Source of the DNA: Polydactylus sextarius
Lineage: Eukaryota > Chordata > Actinopteri > Polynemidae
Reading direction: 5' to 3'
Length of the DNA stretch: 64,000 bases
NCBI GenBank assembly: GCA_016801845.1
Contig: CM028925.1
Coordinates: 2,108,001 to 2,172,000, forward strand
Shown here in pieces: positions 13,085 through 25,267 of this stretch. Both the position numbers and the translations under genes were made by a program. Under the pieces are notes generated by a model. It saw nothing but the letters and a program-made list of their open reading frames with translations, was not told the origin of the DNA and searched no databases. Positions within the stretch are counted from its first letter, which is position 1. Every line of letters starts with the position of its first letter.

Positions 13085-13260
13085 AGACAGAAACATTTAT
13101 TTTGATGTTTCAGTTTGGACCAAGTCCCATCTGCTAACATTAAGGGGGGTGGGGCTTATGATCTCACCTACATCCACCAGGGGGTGATGGAGATGATCTG
13201 GCTTCACATTTTGAAGCCAGAAACATCCATGCTAAAACATCCACCGTGCTAACTGATGTT
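13085..13260. repeat. Dispersed repeat, copy 1 of a family
   Basis: Contains 'cagtttggaccaagtccca', 'tctgctaacat', a G-rich 'ggggggtggggctta' and 'ccaccagggggtgatggag'. The same ordered phrases occur at 55425-55505 ('cagtttggatcagaaccca', 'tctgctaacatgga', 'ggggggcggggctta'), and part of the module at 29812-29860. The ordered sharing of phrases shows a dispersed repeat. Confidence 0.65.
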
Positions 13261-14885
13261 TTCATGCTGCCTTGTTCCCTCCGTGATCTTGTGATGTCAC
13301 GGTCTTTTTAAACTTTAATCCCCGTTTAGAAAACCACACACGGTGGAGATGTGAGTCCAAGGAGCTCTGCCGTTCCAGGTTGTTTCCAAACCCTCCCTCC
13401 AGGCAACAGGTACTGCACCCTGACACACTGTACACGTATGATTTATGATCCGCAACCTCTCCCCAGTCACGAAACAAATTAGAGCTGCTACTCATACTGC
13501 AGAGAAAGCACATCCAGTCCTGCTCGTGTCTGTCAGAGCACACCATGCTGTCAAAACACCAAACTGCCGCGGCCTATGCCAAACGTCACGTCAGCGCGCT
13601 CTGCAGCGCGGCCCCTGCGGCTCTCTTCATTAACATTCCTGTGTTTTTTTGTGGTGGACCTGCTAAAGCCGAGCAACATGATAAAACAGCTCTCGTGTGT
13701 CACCTGACATCACCGTGAAGTCCGCCCCGTATCTGCCTAAACCTCAGCTTCATTCCTGCTCCTGGAGCGGAGGAACTCTCTGGATCCGTTGCTGCGTTTT
13801 GTGTCCGAGAAACAGAAAAACTCAAACTGTTGCAGACACGTCGCTAAACCTGAAACCTGCTCTCTCAGGAGCTGGAAGCAGAGATTGATCCGTATCTTCT
13901 GTGTCCTCATCTTCTCCTGCACAACAACAACAACCACTTGCTTTTCCCTCTTTGCCTTTCCTCCAACGCCCTTTTTCCCTTCTTTGTTTTCGTCTCCGTC
14001 TCTCTTTCGTCCCTGTCATTCCTGAGTAGCAGCAGACAATGTCGGAGTTGACTCATCCGTTCATCACCTGTCAGATTAAGAGGCGACTGTTTTCTCCCCG
14101 AAACGTATCATTTCACGCCACTTAAAGACAACGTTTCTCACGACTTCAGCCTGACGCTCGCTGGATTATTTTTAGCGGCAATTATACTGTCAGCGTGGGC
14201 CGTGATGTACCTGTGCGTATGGAGCAGTTTCCCTCTGAGTTTGTTTACAAGCTCAGAATCACACAGACTCTGGTTCTGTCCTCCAGATCACAGAGGGCGT
14301 GACCCCAGAGGTCAAACACTTGACCCCAGAAGTCCTGCTGAGATTTACTTAGGAATAATTAGTCTTGTTTAGAGCCTTTGTGTGAGCAAAGTGGTCTGTC
14401 TTACCCCCACCCTGAGGACAGGACGTACACTTTAAAAAAATAGTTGTATCTGGAACATGCTTAGACTGTTGGTACTGTCTTATCATGGATTCACCTTCCT
14501 TGGTTTGGCTTTTTTTACATTTTTTGGACATTTTTATGCCAACAAACTGCAGTGAACGTGTACTTAGTTGATTTGTGTATCTCATGGTTGAGTGAAGGTA
14601 CTATCGATCCAGTAGGAAAGGAGCATGGTGGAGGTTTTTCTGTTCACGTGCAGCTGGTAGGAGACCTCATGTAGAACCAGAACAAACCGGAGAGATGATA
14701 TATCTTGTCTAGTCTTGGATCGTGAAGGAGGAGCTGGACAATGCTCGTTGACCTGCTGCAGTTTAGAAAACAGACATATTTTACCTGATATTTGTTGGCT
14801 TTATTCTCAATCTCAGATATTTGTTGTTTTAATCTCCAAACCTTTTAATGTTCTTTCTTTAACATGAATGCATCGAGCAGAGAAT

Positions 14886-14932
14886 ACACACACACACACA
14901 CACACACATATAAATATATATATATATATATA
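14886..14932. repeat. (AC)n/(AT)n compound microsatellite
   Basis: AC units at 14886-14908 run into AT units at 14915-14932. Confidence 0.9.
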
Positions 14933-17019
14933 TTCCCCCTCATTGACCTTGTTGAAATTAAACTGGAACAAATCGAGTCTAAACATGAAACAGCTCGTAA
15001 AATCTGGTTTTATTGTCAGAGGACATGATGTCAGTGTCTCACAGCTGCAGCTCTGAGCAAAAACTCCATTTATTTTTAAATGTATAAAGTTACCATTTGT
15101 CAGGACGCTACACGTTCCTCGTGTCCAATATTCTCATGAATAATGATGAAATAAAATCATTTGGTGCAAATGACAACCAAGTGATACACGTCTTCAGGAA
15201 AGTAAAGGAAAATGTGTGTCAGTTGAAACGAAATCTTTTTTTTTTTTCCTAGAGATTTGATCTCTGAGATTTGATTATTTTTGGAACCAGTTTTGTTGTC
15301 GTGAATATTTCATAACATAACTGTTTATTTCACTCGGGTTGTGAGAAAGACTGAGGTCGACACTGGCGATGAACCCGCATTATACATCAGAGCTGACAGG
15401 AGTCGATGAGAGTCAGCAGGAAAAACCCTCTGGCATCGGCCTCTGTGCTGATAATTACGAGCCGGGGAATTTCTGTGGCTTTCACGCCTCCTACCAGGTA
15501 TCAGTGTAGAAATGTGTCGACACATGTGGGTAAACATGGCGGAGAGGCCGGCAGTGTCAGCCCCCGGCGCTAATTTACTCCTTATGGTTGATATCGCGTT
15601 GCCTGAATGTTAAAAATGCTACGATAAGTAGGAACAACAGCAGCTGGATTTACAGTCAGTGCGACCTGCGGTGTGTTGTAGCAACAACACGTCACATGAT
15701 TCCTGTGTGTCTGCTGATGAGATTAAAACCAGAGCCTCCATCTTTTTGCCAAAAGATCTACACAATAAGAGTCTGGGTTTGCTGCTCAGATCACCAGCAC
15801 ACATCCATACATTTGGTAATAAGAAATTTATTTTTCCAACAATAACAAAGAACAAAATATTTCAAAAGCATATTCATATGTTACATCGACTGTACAGGGA
15901 TCAGATGGCGTGTGCTTTACTCTAAATGATTCTGGAACAAGCGCTAACAAAAAAAAAAAGAAGAAAGAAAAACTAGGAATATTTAAGTAATTTGATGAAA
16001 AAATATGAAATATTCCATGTCTAGGTACAAAATAGAAAAAGAGATTAAGCTGATTATGGACTGATATTATACCCTGATACAGTGTTTAGGCCTCTTTAAC
16101 TGTCACAAAGTCATTTACAACAAAAACATGACGGCGTTGCCATCGTTCAATAGCTAAACCTCTTGGCCTCTTTGGTTCCATGATTAGGTATAATACATTT
16201 GAACAGAGCTCAATTTTTGCTTCTATAAAAATAACTTCTTTTTTTATTATTATTATTTATTCAATGGCAGTTTATATTTATTTTATTTTTCTTATTACCA
16301 GTCACGCAAGTCCTCAGTGCAAATATTCTAATAACAACCGTTCGCTTTGAAGAGTAAGCGAAAGATTACAGTGGCAAGAGAGGTCGGAGGTCGAGCGCGG
16401 GCCAGGAGGAGGGAGAAGGCGAGATAATAAGAAGAGTGTGGACGTCAGGTATCTATTTAAATGTACACCTGGCGCTGGTGAAGCCTGTGAACAGGAGCAG
16501 GATATAATAGACCAGTTTAAAATAACAGGTCGTTGAGACGTTTAAAGTGAAAATCTCAAAGTGATGTCAAAGTGACTGAGGCCCGAAAACTGTGTCTCAA
16601 AGTGTGTTACGGTGCCAAACGGGCCATGATGGGAACTCCACCGGGACGCTTTCATTTAGACTCCAAAATCACTATTCATGCATCACATTTGGGTCAAAGT
16701 TAGCCCCAGTTAGCCTCTATTTCTATTTGAGACATTTCATTTAATGACGGTCTAATGGAGGCAAAACTCTTGATGGAATAAATGGAATGAATCTTCGAAA
16801 GAATTATGTTTCTGTTCTCTTTCCAGTCATATTAATCATCTGACAGTCAATGACATTTATCTCTTCACCTCTTTGAGGAAGTCGTTTTCAGTTACGCCAT
16901 GCGAGAAGAGATGAAGTTGCAACATGTAGGAGCATCTGATAACAAGCTAATCGAGTAATAGTTTTATCTTGATAAAAAACTGAATCAGTCTTTAACTAAA
17001 ACTTCAGTCTCTTCTTGAA

Positions 17020-17468
17020 TTTAAAGGTGCTATGTGTTGATTTTTGCTATTGCTACATAACCAACATTAGTACTAGCCACTGTTTATTTTAGCCATTGTT
17101 GTTAAAAGGTTATCAACAACCGTTCTTCATCCTGTCACGTTGGACTCACTGGATGTGACAGCAGTAGTCGAGGCTAGCTGGTTAGCATGCTAACATCAGC
17201 TGGAAAGAAGCGAAAGAAATAGAAGATTTGCACTGTTCTCTCCGAGCGAGGCTACTTTCTAACACAGTGGCAAGACAGTTTGCAGCTAGCTGGTTAGCAT
17301 GCTAACGTAAACACAGGGAAAACAATGGTTAACATTAGCGTCACTTTCCACCGCAGGCAACAGCTGCTGGTGAGTAAAGGAATGAAGCTGGATGTCGACC
17401 GATAAGTAAACAGCTGCTGATGCTAACGTTATCTGTGTAGCGATAAAACGTACACGTAGCACCTTTAA
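17020..17468. mobile_element. MITE-like non-autonomous DNA element with terminal inverted repeats
   Basis: The left terminus TTAAAGGTGCTATGTGT (17021-17037) and the inverse of the right terminus (17452-17468, reading TTAAAGGTGCTACGTGT) match at 16 of 17 bases. The 0.45-kb interior has no coding frame. It carries a 22-bp direct repeat (17173-17194 and 17285-17306) centred on the palindrome GTTAGCATGCTAAC. Target-site duplication is unclear; TTTAACTAAAA occurs both just upstream (16991-17001) and directly at the right edge. Size, inverted ends and lack of coding fit a MITE. Confidence 0.65.
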
Positions 17469-18053
17469 CTAAAAGTTTTTGTAGCATTAATTTAACTACT
17501 GCCAGAATGGAAACTTTACCATATACTTTTAGTTGAATATAAATGTGAATTTATTTTTATTTAGTTTGAATTTGACTTCATTTGACTCCCTGTGGTGGTG
17601 TAAAACTTCATAAGCCATCAGCATTATTGGTTTGGAGACTCTTAGTCTCGTCTTGCCTCCCAGCCGAAGCCCGACCTGCCCCTGCTTGCCACACTTATGT
17701 TTCAAGTATTGGTGATAGTTTGTCACTCGAGCTTAAGTTCAGCTTGTCTGGTTTATGGGTAAATACTATACATTGCATAGCTCATGCGGCACTTATTTTT
17801 CTTTTTTCGAAGGACTGTGGGCAATGATTCCGCCACGCAGGGCTCGTTAAAGGCATTTCAATCTGCAAGTGCTATGGAAAGTGTGCGTCGGGAAGTGCGA
17901 AGCTGCACCATAACTAAACTGAGCAATATGGTGACTTGTCGCTTTCGCTGACTGAAAGGTGAGATGTGTTAAATATTTTTTGTTTTATAATATCCAACAG
18001 TTAACGTTAAAGACGGATAAATGTGAGGTCATTCCACCATCTTCATGTGCTGG

Positions 18054-18054
<1 letters not shown>

Positions 18055-18098
<44 letters not shown>
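18055..18098. repeat. (AC)n microsatellite
   Basis: About 21 AC units, lying within the possible inhbb 3' UTR. Confidence 0.95.
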
Positions 18099-18102
<4 letters not shown>

Positions 18103-19354
18103 CTTAAAGTAACTTTACTAAACCAAGACCAAAGAGGAAAGGTGGATGTTTGGTCCACCGAAGACACAACCTGAAACTTTGGATGGTTCGTCAGATGTTC
18201 TGGTCCCTTTGGGGTCGGACGTGGACCGGACTGGGTTTGTGTTGTTATTAGCTGACAACTGAAATCTACAGATCACTGAAGGTGTCGAAATTTTGGTAGA
18301 TGTTCCCCTTTAAAGTCTCGTATCGGGGTCAAAATCAAATACGATGTTGCCTTTGGATAATTTTGTATCAAATTAAAAGAAGAATCCTAAATTTAGGAAA
18401 AGAAATGACAAAACCAATTTGTAATTTGAGGGAAATGTTTATCAAAACTTCCACCATGTTGATCACTCTGCAGAAGTTAGAGTTAGGGTGAAGTTAACCA
18501 GTGTTCCCTCGACAGTGAAGATAATGGAAAGAGAGTGCGACAGGAAGGATTTCAGCTCGTCTGGATTAATTGATGGTTTGGTGACAGCGTCAGTGTAACA
18601 GAAACGTTGTTGAAAAGTCTCAGTCTCAGATTTTTCTGTTTTTGTCCATTTATGAAAAAAAAAAAAAACGTGTCCAAAACGTTCAGATGTGCTCGAAGCC
18701 AGTTTGTCTAAGACGAGAGCGTGAAGTGCTGTACGTTGGTGAGGCTCGAAGTTGTCAGTGCTCGTCCCAGGCGGGTTTGTTGTACACGCTGTGGTTGAAA
18801 AATAAAGAGGCTAGCTGGATCAGCCCGACCTTCTGTGACTCATGTAAGGCTCCTCTGGAGATGCTGTTTACACGTTCAAAGGTTGGGTTTATACTTTCTA
18901 CACATGAAGAGCTTCTCTCCAAAACTAGATGCCCGTTTAAAGGCGATTAGGAAACCAGATCCTCACTATCTCACAGATATTTAACGAAGATTCAGATATT
19001 GATTGTTTTCCAGAGTGGGTATTTTATAGATTTGGAGGCGAGCTCTTCACGTCCCTTTGTTGGAGACTGAATCGTTTCTACACAGAAACAGTCTTCCTCA
19101 GAGAATATAACAAAATATATCAACAAACATAAATATATATACAAGTTTTTGTGCAGGCATACATGAGGGTGTGTAGATATGTGTGGATGAGGTTGTGTGT
19201 GCACAAGTTTTTTTTGTTTTTTTTTTCCATCGTTCATAAATATTCTGTTTTTATAATCATTATTTTTTTGTTGTTGTTGTTGATGTTGTAATAGTGTGAA
19301 TCTGTTTACAGATAAGTTCAGTTCCACCTTAAATAAATGGGAATAAACGGCGCT

Positions 19355-20130
19355 TCAGGCGCAGCCGCACTCCTCCACGATCATGTTGGGAACGTCCCGC
19401 TTCACGATGTTGTACTCGTCGTCGAAGTAGAGCATGGACATGGTGCTGAGCTTGGTGGGGATGCAGCAGGAGTTCATGGAGCCGGGGCTCATCCCCCGCA
19501 TGCGGTACTGGTTCACAACCGCCGTGTGAAAGGACGAGGCCGACCCGGGGACGCCGGCCATGTAGGCGGGACAGTTCCCCTCGCAGTAGTTCCCAAAGTA
19601 TCCCGACGGCGCAATGATCCAGTCGTTCCAGCCGATGAGCCGGAAGTCTATGTAGAACTGCTGGCGGCAGCACAGGTTGCTGCTACCGTCGCACTCCAGC
19701 CCCCTCTTGCGGATGCGGTGCTTGTTGTCCGCCTGCCGCGCCCGCACCACCAGGAAGGGCCGGTGTGACTCGTCGTTGCGGTTGAGCAGGACGGGCACGA
19801 CGCCGTCCGCCTCGCAGCCCTCGCAGCGCACGTCCAGGTTCTGCCGCCGGTCGCCCTTCTCAAAGACCAGCCGCACGGCGTCGGTCAGCATGAAGGTGTG
19901 CCAGCCGCTGCGTTTGAGCTCCACACGCTTCTCTACCAGGTTCCACTTGCTGCCGAGGCCTGGCTCCTGGGCGTACACCTTCACCGTCACCTTCCTCCGC
20001 CCGCGCACCTCCGCCGGGGGTGGCAGCAGCTTGAAGTAGAGCCAGAGCGTGGCCTGCGTCACCTGGAGGTTCTGGTTCCCCTCGCTGGAGATCAGGAAGA
20101 ACAAGCTGGACTTGGACGTGACCAGGTCGT
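19355..20130 (-). CDS. inhbb: inhbb coding exon 2 (propeptide and mature activin B domain)
   Basis: Begins after the minus-strand acceptor ...TTCCTCAG with the two bases completing an Asp codon, then DLVTSKSS and SSEGNQNLQVTQ of the propeptide. It carries the RIRKR cleavage site and the whole cystine-knot domain, and stops with TGA at 19355-19357. The strand-opposite frames at 19337-19768 and 19677-20039 are shadows of this GC-rich exon. Confidence 0.97.
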
Positions 20131-22576
20131 CTGAGGAACAAACAGCAAATTAACGATTAATGATACAGGAACGAATAAAAAAATCAAACAACCAAGACTG
20201 AAAACAGCTTAAAGTGAGACGCCCCTTAAGATCAGGGTGGCACAGATCCTGTGGACTGTGACAGGAAGGCGTTGGGCGCTGGGCCACTTGGCCTCTATGT
20301 CAGCCCTGATATGAGGAGAACGGGGGGGGAGGGGGTTAAGAGAGCGGCGCACAAAGGTTCAAAGGCTGTGCTCTGAATGCTGCCTGAAAATGAGATCTTA
20401 TGGAGCCGAACTGTCGTCACAATGGGGCCTGAGAGCGGTGCAGCGCCAGGCAGCAGCAAACTGGAAGAATGAAGATGCAAGGAGAAGCATTTACATGACA
20501 TTAGCTGCGGCTGCTGCTGCTGCTGCAGCAGACTGCAAATGCTCCGAGGCCTTTTTATTTGGGAACCGTTAAAAAGAAACAGGCGTTCAGAGCCCTCAGG
20601 AACAAAAATCACAGTCCGACGTTCAACAACATCTTTGATATAAAGTTTAGACTCGTCAGCGCTCCAACTCATGAATACTCAAAGTACTTCTGGGCTGCTC
20701 TCTGTCTATTTGCAATGAATCTTCACTTATTGCTCTTGTGGGTTTTCACTGCTGCAGCCAGTGCTGCCATTAAGGACGGATAAAGTTTTGATGTTGAGCA
20801 GAGACATGTAAATACCCAGAGAGCACTCTGGGTAATTGATGGTGTGATGAAACAAGGCCGTGAAGAGCCGAGGCCTCACTCTCCTTCATCACTGTTCACA
20901 TTGTAGGCACTTCATCTTGTGTGTTTACACGGCGTCTGCTGCGCCGTCACTTCCTGCTTCCTGCGCTGATTGACAGCCGCCAAGAGAAGGGAGATCGGAG
21001 CCGCTCGTCACATCTGAACCTCCTTGAACTCCGAGCCAAGCCGAGCGGGAAGAATCCAGATTGACAGTTAGCGAGAAATCAGAGCGTAAGAGGACACAGA
21101 GTCCAGAGGATGAACTTGAGATTTCATGGCTGAGCAGCTGCAGAACAGAACGCAGCGTGAGCTCCGCGGGGTTCTCGCCATGAAAACCTCCAACCGAGGC
21201 TTTGACGGAGAACGAAACAGAAACGTACCAACACGTCGGATTATTCCAGGTCTTTTGGGGGGGAAGCAGACTTTATTTTCATTCATCAAAGGCACTTTTT
21301 AGTGGGGCTCCACATGCATTAGCTCATCCATCACTAGCCGGGGTAATCTCCCAGTCATTACTCAGCAGCCTGGATGTGAGGAAGCAGATTAGGACGCAAG
21401 GAAATCAAGAGCGACGTAGTTAAGTGCCTAAAAAACGCAAACAGAGGTTGAGCTGAGCTGCAGGTGCAGATTCTTTGGGTGGTATCCGTCTGTCACCACG
21501 TATTTTATCAAACTGCTAAAACCTCCAGTCGCTCACTTACTTTAAACTGCAGCGATCAAAGCCACTGTGAAAAAACACTGTAACGTGGATCTAAACAAAC
21601 GCCCCGGGCCCCCCGAACATGTCAGCCGCCGCCCTTCACAAGAAATGAACGAGGAGAGTTAAGAGACGGTTTGAGAGGGAATTCATTTGTCACACACGAC
21701 CAGCTGCATTGTCTGCCATGGTAATGAGGAGATGAGGATTCCTCACATGAACCCCCGAGACACGATCCCGACCGCTCGGCGGCGACCGCATCCTGGTGTC
21801 GAGTGGCAAAAAAAAGAATAATCGATATCAAAGTGTCAGAGAAAAAGACGGCACTAGCTCCGAGGGGCCCGGCTTCACATCAGGCAAATATTTAGGTCTC
21901 GATTTCTGTCCTCCGAAGGCCGCGAATGTTTAGCGATGAGTAAGAGACGGATAAATAAACCACACGGTTGCAGCAAGCGATTGTGTAACACGCGAGTTCC
22001 TTCCACCACCTGCGCACAGAGGCTGAAATAAGATTTAAGACCCGATAGAAGAACATAACCACCTCGCGTAGAAATGACTCAGCTGCTGATTTCAGGTCAC
22101 AGAATAAAACCCCTTGATCTGCGGCTCAGTGTCAGGAAGCAAACTGAACCGCTGGCATCATCGCTTCCAAAATGAGGTTGTGACCTCTTGTTTTATGATT
22201 CAGTAAATATAAATGCAATTGTTTTACATGTTGGTAACTGGAATATAATTAGTTTGGTGTTTTTAATAGAAACAGCTACAGATAAAACAAGATGAATGTG
22301 AGTAATTAGAAACTTCTGAACCTCGGTTTTTGTTCTAAAATCTGTGAGTCACAGTTTTTGAGTTTGAGTCTTTTTCATCGTTGAAGTTCAAAAAATTTAA
22401 AACTTAACTGACAGTGAATTTTACAGCTTTGGATCACTTGGCATAGCTGTTTTGTTTTTAAATGTGGTTTGCTCAGTTTGATCCTCGTGAACATTAATGC
22501 AGGAAACTAACAAACCAACTCTGTGCACTCTGAGCAGTGTAATGTTTTTCATTTAGGGCCTGTAGTTAGATCACGC

Positions 22577-22636
<60 letters not shown>

Positions 22637-23737
22637 AATTCTAATGGGGTGCCAGGCTGCAGGGTTCAGTCCGTCAATCTGCATTCAGGCTGCACAACGA
22701 CGACACAAAAGCTCTGACCTTATACTGAGGGGACTGATTCAACACAAGCCTGTCATGTCACACACACACACACACATACACATACACACACCGGGTGTAG
22801 ATGCATGTACACGCCAACGCAGACACTCGTGGAAACACACACTTTAAGAAAAACATCAATAACCAACACAAAGCGCTGACAGACGCACAAAAGCTGAAAA
22901 TGCTGCGACACCAACGGGATAAATGACGCAGAGTCGTGACATCACGACACGGAGGCGCGCGGGGATCTCGCGGTGCCAGGTTCTTAGACGTGAAAGCAGA
23001 TGTTTCCGCGGAGCACGGACGACACGCACGTGGGCGAAGCAGGTGGCGTCGTTGATCATTTTCAGCCCTCTAGCTCCTTTTCAGCCCCCCCTACCCCACC
23101 CCCCCGGAGTAAATTGTTCCTCTGGGCCTTGACGCCGCGCCATGTCCCCGCTGGCAGCCGCGCAGCGCCGCGTAACGCAGCCAACTGGCAGAGGCGCGGC
23201 GCCGAGGTGGAAGGTCTGCAACACAGCGGCCACACAGAGGAACATCGGGAACTAAAAGGCGCTCAGCGGGGGGCGAACCTCCGCCGACACCCACAGAAGC
23301 TGCCCCGAGTTTATGTTAGGAAAGTGAACACAGCACTGGGGCGCGCGCCAGAAGTCCCAGATGTCCAACTTGGTCTCTGGCACATGAATGTAGCAGCAGT
23401 TCATGCGTAAAAATCCACATTGTAAAGGAAGAAAACCCCAAAATCTAATGAGCTCTCATTGAGGAGACTACAGTCAGAGCTGCAGCAACAGGAGCTGATT
23501 AAACCGAAGCATCTTTAATCTGCACACACTCGTAAAAAAAAAAAAAACAGGATAAAGACACAGGGAGATGTTGTTAAAGCGTCTTTGGAAACTAATTCTG
23601 AGCCTCCAGGTCACAGCTACACATGCGCCCTGCTTTGATTTTGGCGGGTTTTCAGGCCCCTGCATCCACATCTGTTCAACATCAGCATGTTCCCTGTTCC
23701 CCGGGCTGTTTCTCATTCACTCAGTATATATATGGAA

Positions 23738-23775
<38 letters not shown>

Positions 23776-24641
23776 CGAGAGAGAGAGAGCAGCAGAGGTG
23801 ACTGATGTTCGCTGTGCGTCTCTGATTCTGCAGCTCCAGGCATCAAACTCTCAGTTGAGAGCAGATGAATATGCAAAGCCTCATAAAACCACATCTGACC
23901 GGAAACACTTCACAACCTGTTGTTACATTCACTGAAACGTGTGTGTTTATATCAGTTTGAGTGTAAAACCTGATGTTTCATGAGAGCAGCAGTGTCTCAT
24001 CCTCCATAAACTCAATAGATTTGAAAGATGTTTGTTTTCTTTGTGCAGCAGGAACAAAAGCCCTTTTTATAATCTGTAGAAATGTTACTTTAAAAACGCA
24101 AAAATGTTAAATGTTCTTAATTTTTCTCGCAATAATTTGGAAAATTGGTGGGGAAAAAAATGTAAAATTGTGTTAAAATCAGATGAAACTTTCTAATCAG
24201 AAATATCAGGATTTTGCGCAATTTGAGGCTGAAAGTTTGCGCACCTTTCTCCGCAAAGCTGATGATCTCGGAGCTCTCCTCCAGCACCTCGTTGCTCATC
24301 GGGTGTCCGTCCAGGTTGGGGATCTCCACCCTCCCGTCCTCGCGCAGCTTCCCGGCGTGAAGCTTCCGCAGCGCGGTCACCATGGCCGCCTTCGGGACCG
24401 GGTGCGTGATGTTGGGCCGCTCTCGCATCTGCAGCCTGCTCAGGATGTGCCGCTTCACCGCCTCCAGGAAGTCCACGTTGAGCCGGCCCGACTCCGCGTC
24501 CTCCGCCTGAGCGATGCCGCAGGACGCGCAGGTATCCCGGGGCGCCGTGTGCGCCTCCGCCTCGGTCCCGGGCGCAGCGGTGCAGCGGATGGAGAGGACG
24601 CAAGCCACGAGGAGTGCCAGTCGGAAGAGACAGCTACTCAT
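19355..24641 (-). CDS. inhbb: Inhibin/activin beta-B chain precursor
   Basis: This is a TGF-beta superfamily ligand subunit. Secreted dimers of it form activin B, or inhibin B when paired with the alpha chain; they signal through activin receptors and control gonadotropin (FSH) release and reproduction. The CDS is the complement of 19355-20130 joined to 24245-24641 and encodes 390 aa (human about 407). An N-terminal signal peptide (roughly residues 1-22) precedes a propeptide with an N-glycosylation site, NIT, at residue 77. The basic furin site RIRKR (271-275) precedes a 115-residue mature domain starting GLECDG with nine cysteines, including the CC pairs, and ending ECGCA. The mature domain reads as beta-B, not beta-A (RQQFYIDFRLIGWNDWI; VVNQYRMRG). 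The intron is phase 1 and splits an Asp codon, as I recall for mammalian INHBB. The gene is divergent from ralb, its neighbour in human as well. Confidence 0.97.
20131..24244 (-). other. inhbb: inhbb intron 1
   Basis: A 4.1-kb phase-1 intron. It contains a GCT run (20508-20528), AC/ACGC microsatellites (22571-22634, 22758-22790, 23740-23772) and several non-repetitive, possibly conserved blocks (about 20.22-20.33, 20.92-21.40 and 21.65-21.93 kb). No coding exon is recognisable. Confidence 0.8.
22571..22634. repeat. (ACGC)n/(AC)n compound microsatellite
   Basis: CG-containing units (CGCGCGCACGCACGCACGCA) run directly into about 20 AC units, an alternating purine-pyrimidine tract prone to Z-DNA. 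Confidence 0.9.
24245..24641 (-). CDS. inhbb: inhbb coding exon 1
   Basis: Encodes residues 1-132 plus the first base of codon 133. The start ATG at 24641 has A at -3 and opens a hydrophobic signal peptide (FRLALLVACVLS). The exon contains the family-typical stretch DFLEAVKRHILSRLQ and ends SEIISFAEK before the donor GTGCGC (minus strand). Without splicing the frame runs on into intron sequence, which is not part of the protein. Confidence 0.93.
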
Positions 24642-25245
24642 TTTCTGTCCGAGGAGGAGAAGAATAACTTTTTTTCCTCTTTTGTCAGAGTTAAAATCAT
24701 AAAAATAGGAACAGGTAAGGAAATCCTCAGAGTCGGTCCCGAGCTGTGTCCGTGCGTAACGGCGCTCCGCTCAGGTCTGACGCACTTGGCTGCCGCTCGC
24801 TTCACTTTATTTCCATCCACTGTCAGACGCGCGTGTGTTTATTACATGGTTCTGAAGACGTCTTTGGTCATTGTCAGCAGCCTGTCACGCGCGGGAAGTA
24901 AAGACTCTTCACACGAACAGAAGCGGCTCCGTCAGAGCGCAGCTCTCGCTCTCATCAGTCAGCATCAGCTGCGCCAGCGCGACGCACAAACCGAGAGGAG
25001 CCGAGTCCGAGTCCACGTTCAACATCTTCACTGCTCACTCTCTGCTCATCATCATCATCATCATCATCCTCGGAGTGACTCTACAGAAAGTTGTGACGCT
25101 GCTGATGGAGGCTCCCGCTGTGCTGCTGCTGCCGAAGTGCCGCTGCGCAATTAATGAGGAGAAGCTGAGGAGGAGGAGGAGGAGGAGAGGGAGGTGTGCC
25201 AGTGAGCGCACAGAGGAGCGTTTCCATTCTGGCGTCTGAGACTCA
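24642..25245 (-). other. inhbb: Probable inhbb 5' leader with upstream ATGs
   Basis: Lies between the predicted TATA-directed start (about 25237-25245) and the inhbb ATG. On the minus strand it contains several upstream ATGs. The first, at 25227, opens a 48-codon frame stopping at 25081. A later (ATG)7 run at 25047-25067 is followed by Ser-Arg-Glu-stop. Such upstream frames commonly reduce main-ORF translation; their use here is inferred. Confidence 0.4.
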
Positions 25246-25267
25246 GCGGCCGCCACACACCGAAAAG

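Larger units (their letters stand above)
9160..15820. other. Gene-free interval with repeats
   Basis: I recognise no exon. The interval holds CAG/CTG-like runs (9405-9440), an AGGTCA-N6-AGGTCA pair at 9621-9638, dispersed-repeat stretches (10.94-11.52 and 13.09-13.26 kb), an AC/AT microsatellite (14886-14932) and otherwise unremarkable AT-moderate DNA. Confidence 0.55.
15827..19354 (-). other. inhbb: Possible inhbb 3' UTR, interrupted by a MITE-like insertion
   Basis: Downstream of the inhbb stop codon on the minus strand no other gene begins. The block 15.8-16.3 kb is complex, non-repetitive and AT-rich like a conserved 3' UTR end. It carries a minus-strand AATAAA (TTTATT at 15827-15832) at its distal edge. 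Mammalian INHBB mRNAs have long 3' UTRs, so a 3.5-kb UTR containing the 17.0-17.5 kb repeat and an (AC)n tract at 18055-18098 is plausible. A shorter UTR using another signal, such as the TTTATT near 17549, is equally possible. This is inference. Confidence 0.3.

Noticed and set aside
17560..17990. Possible additional exon or TE in the inhbb 3' region
   Set aside because: Frames are short and unrecognised and no terminal repeats were found; left within the possible UTR without separate assignment.
19337..20134. Plus-strand and alternate minus-strand frames over inhbb exon 2
   Set aside because: Shadows of the GC-rich inhbb coding exon; only the frame ending at 19355 carries the activin domain.
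22923..23410. Arg/Pro-rich frames in the inhbb intron
   Set aside because: GC-rich intronic DNA; no start context, domain or splice support.
24183..25154. 323-aa plus-strand open frame
   Set aside because: It is antisense to inhbb exon 1 and runs on through intron and leader sequence; it has a His-run from the CAT repeat and no recognisable protein.
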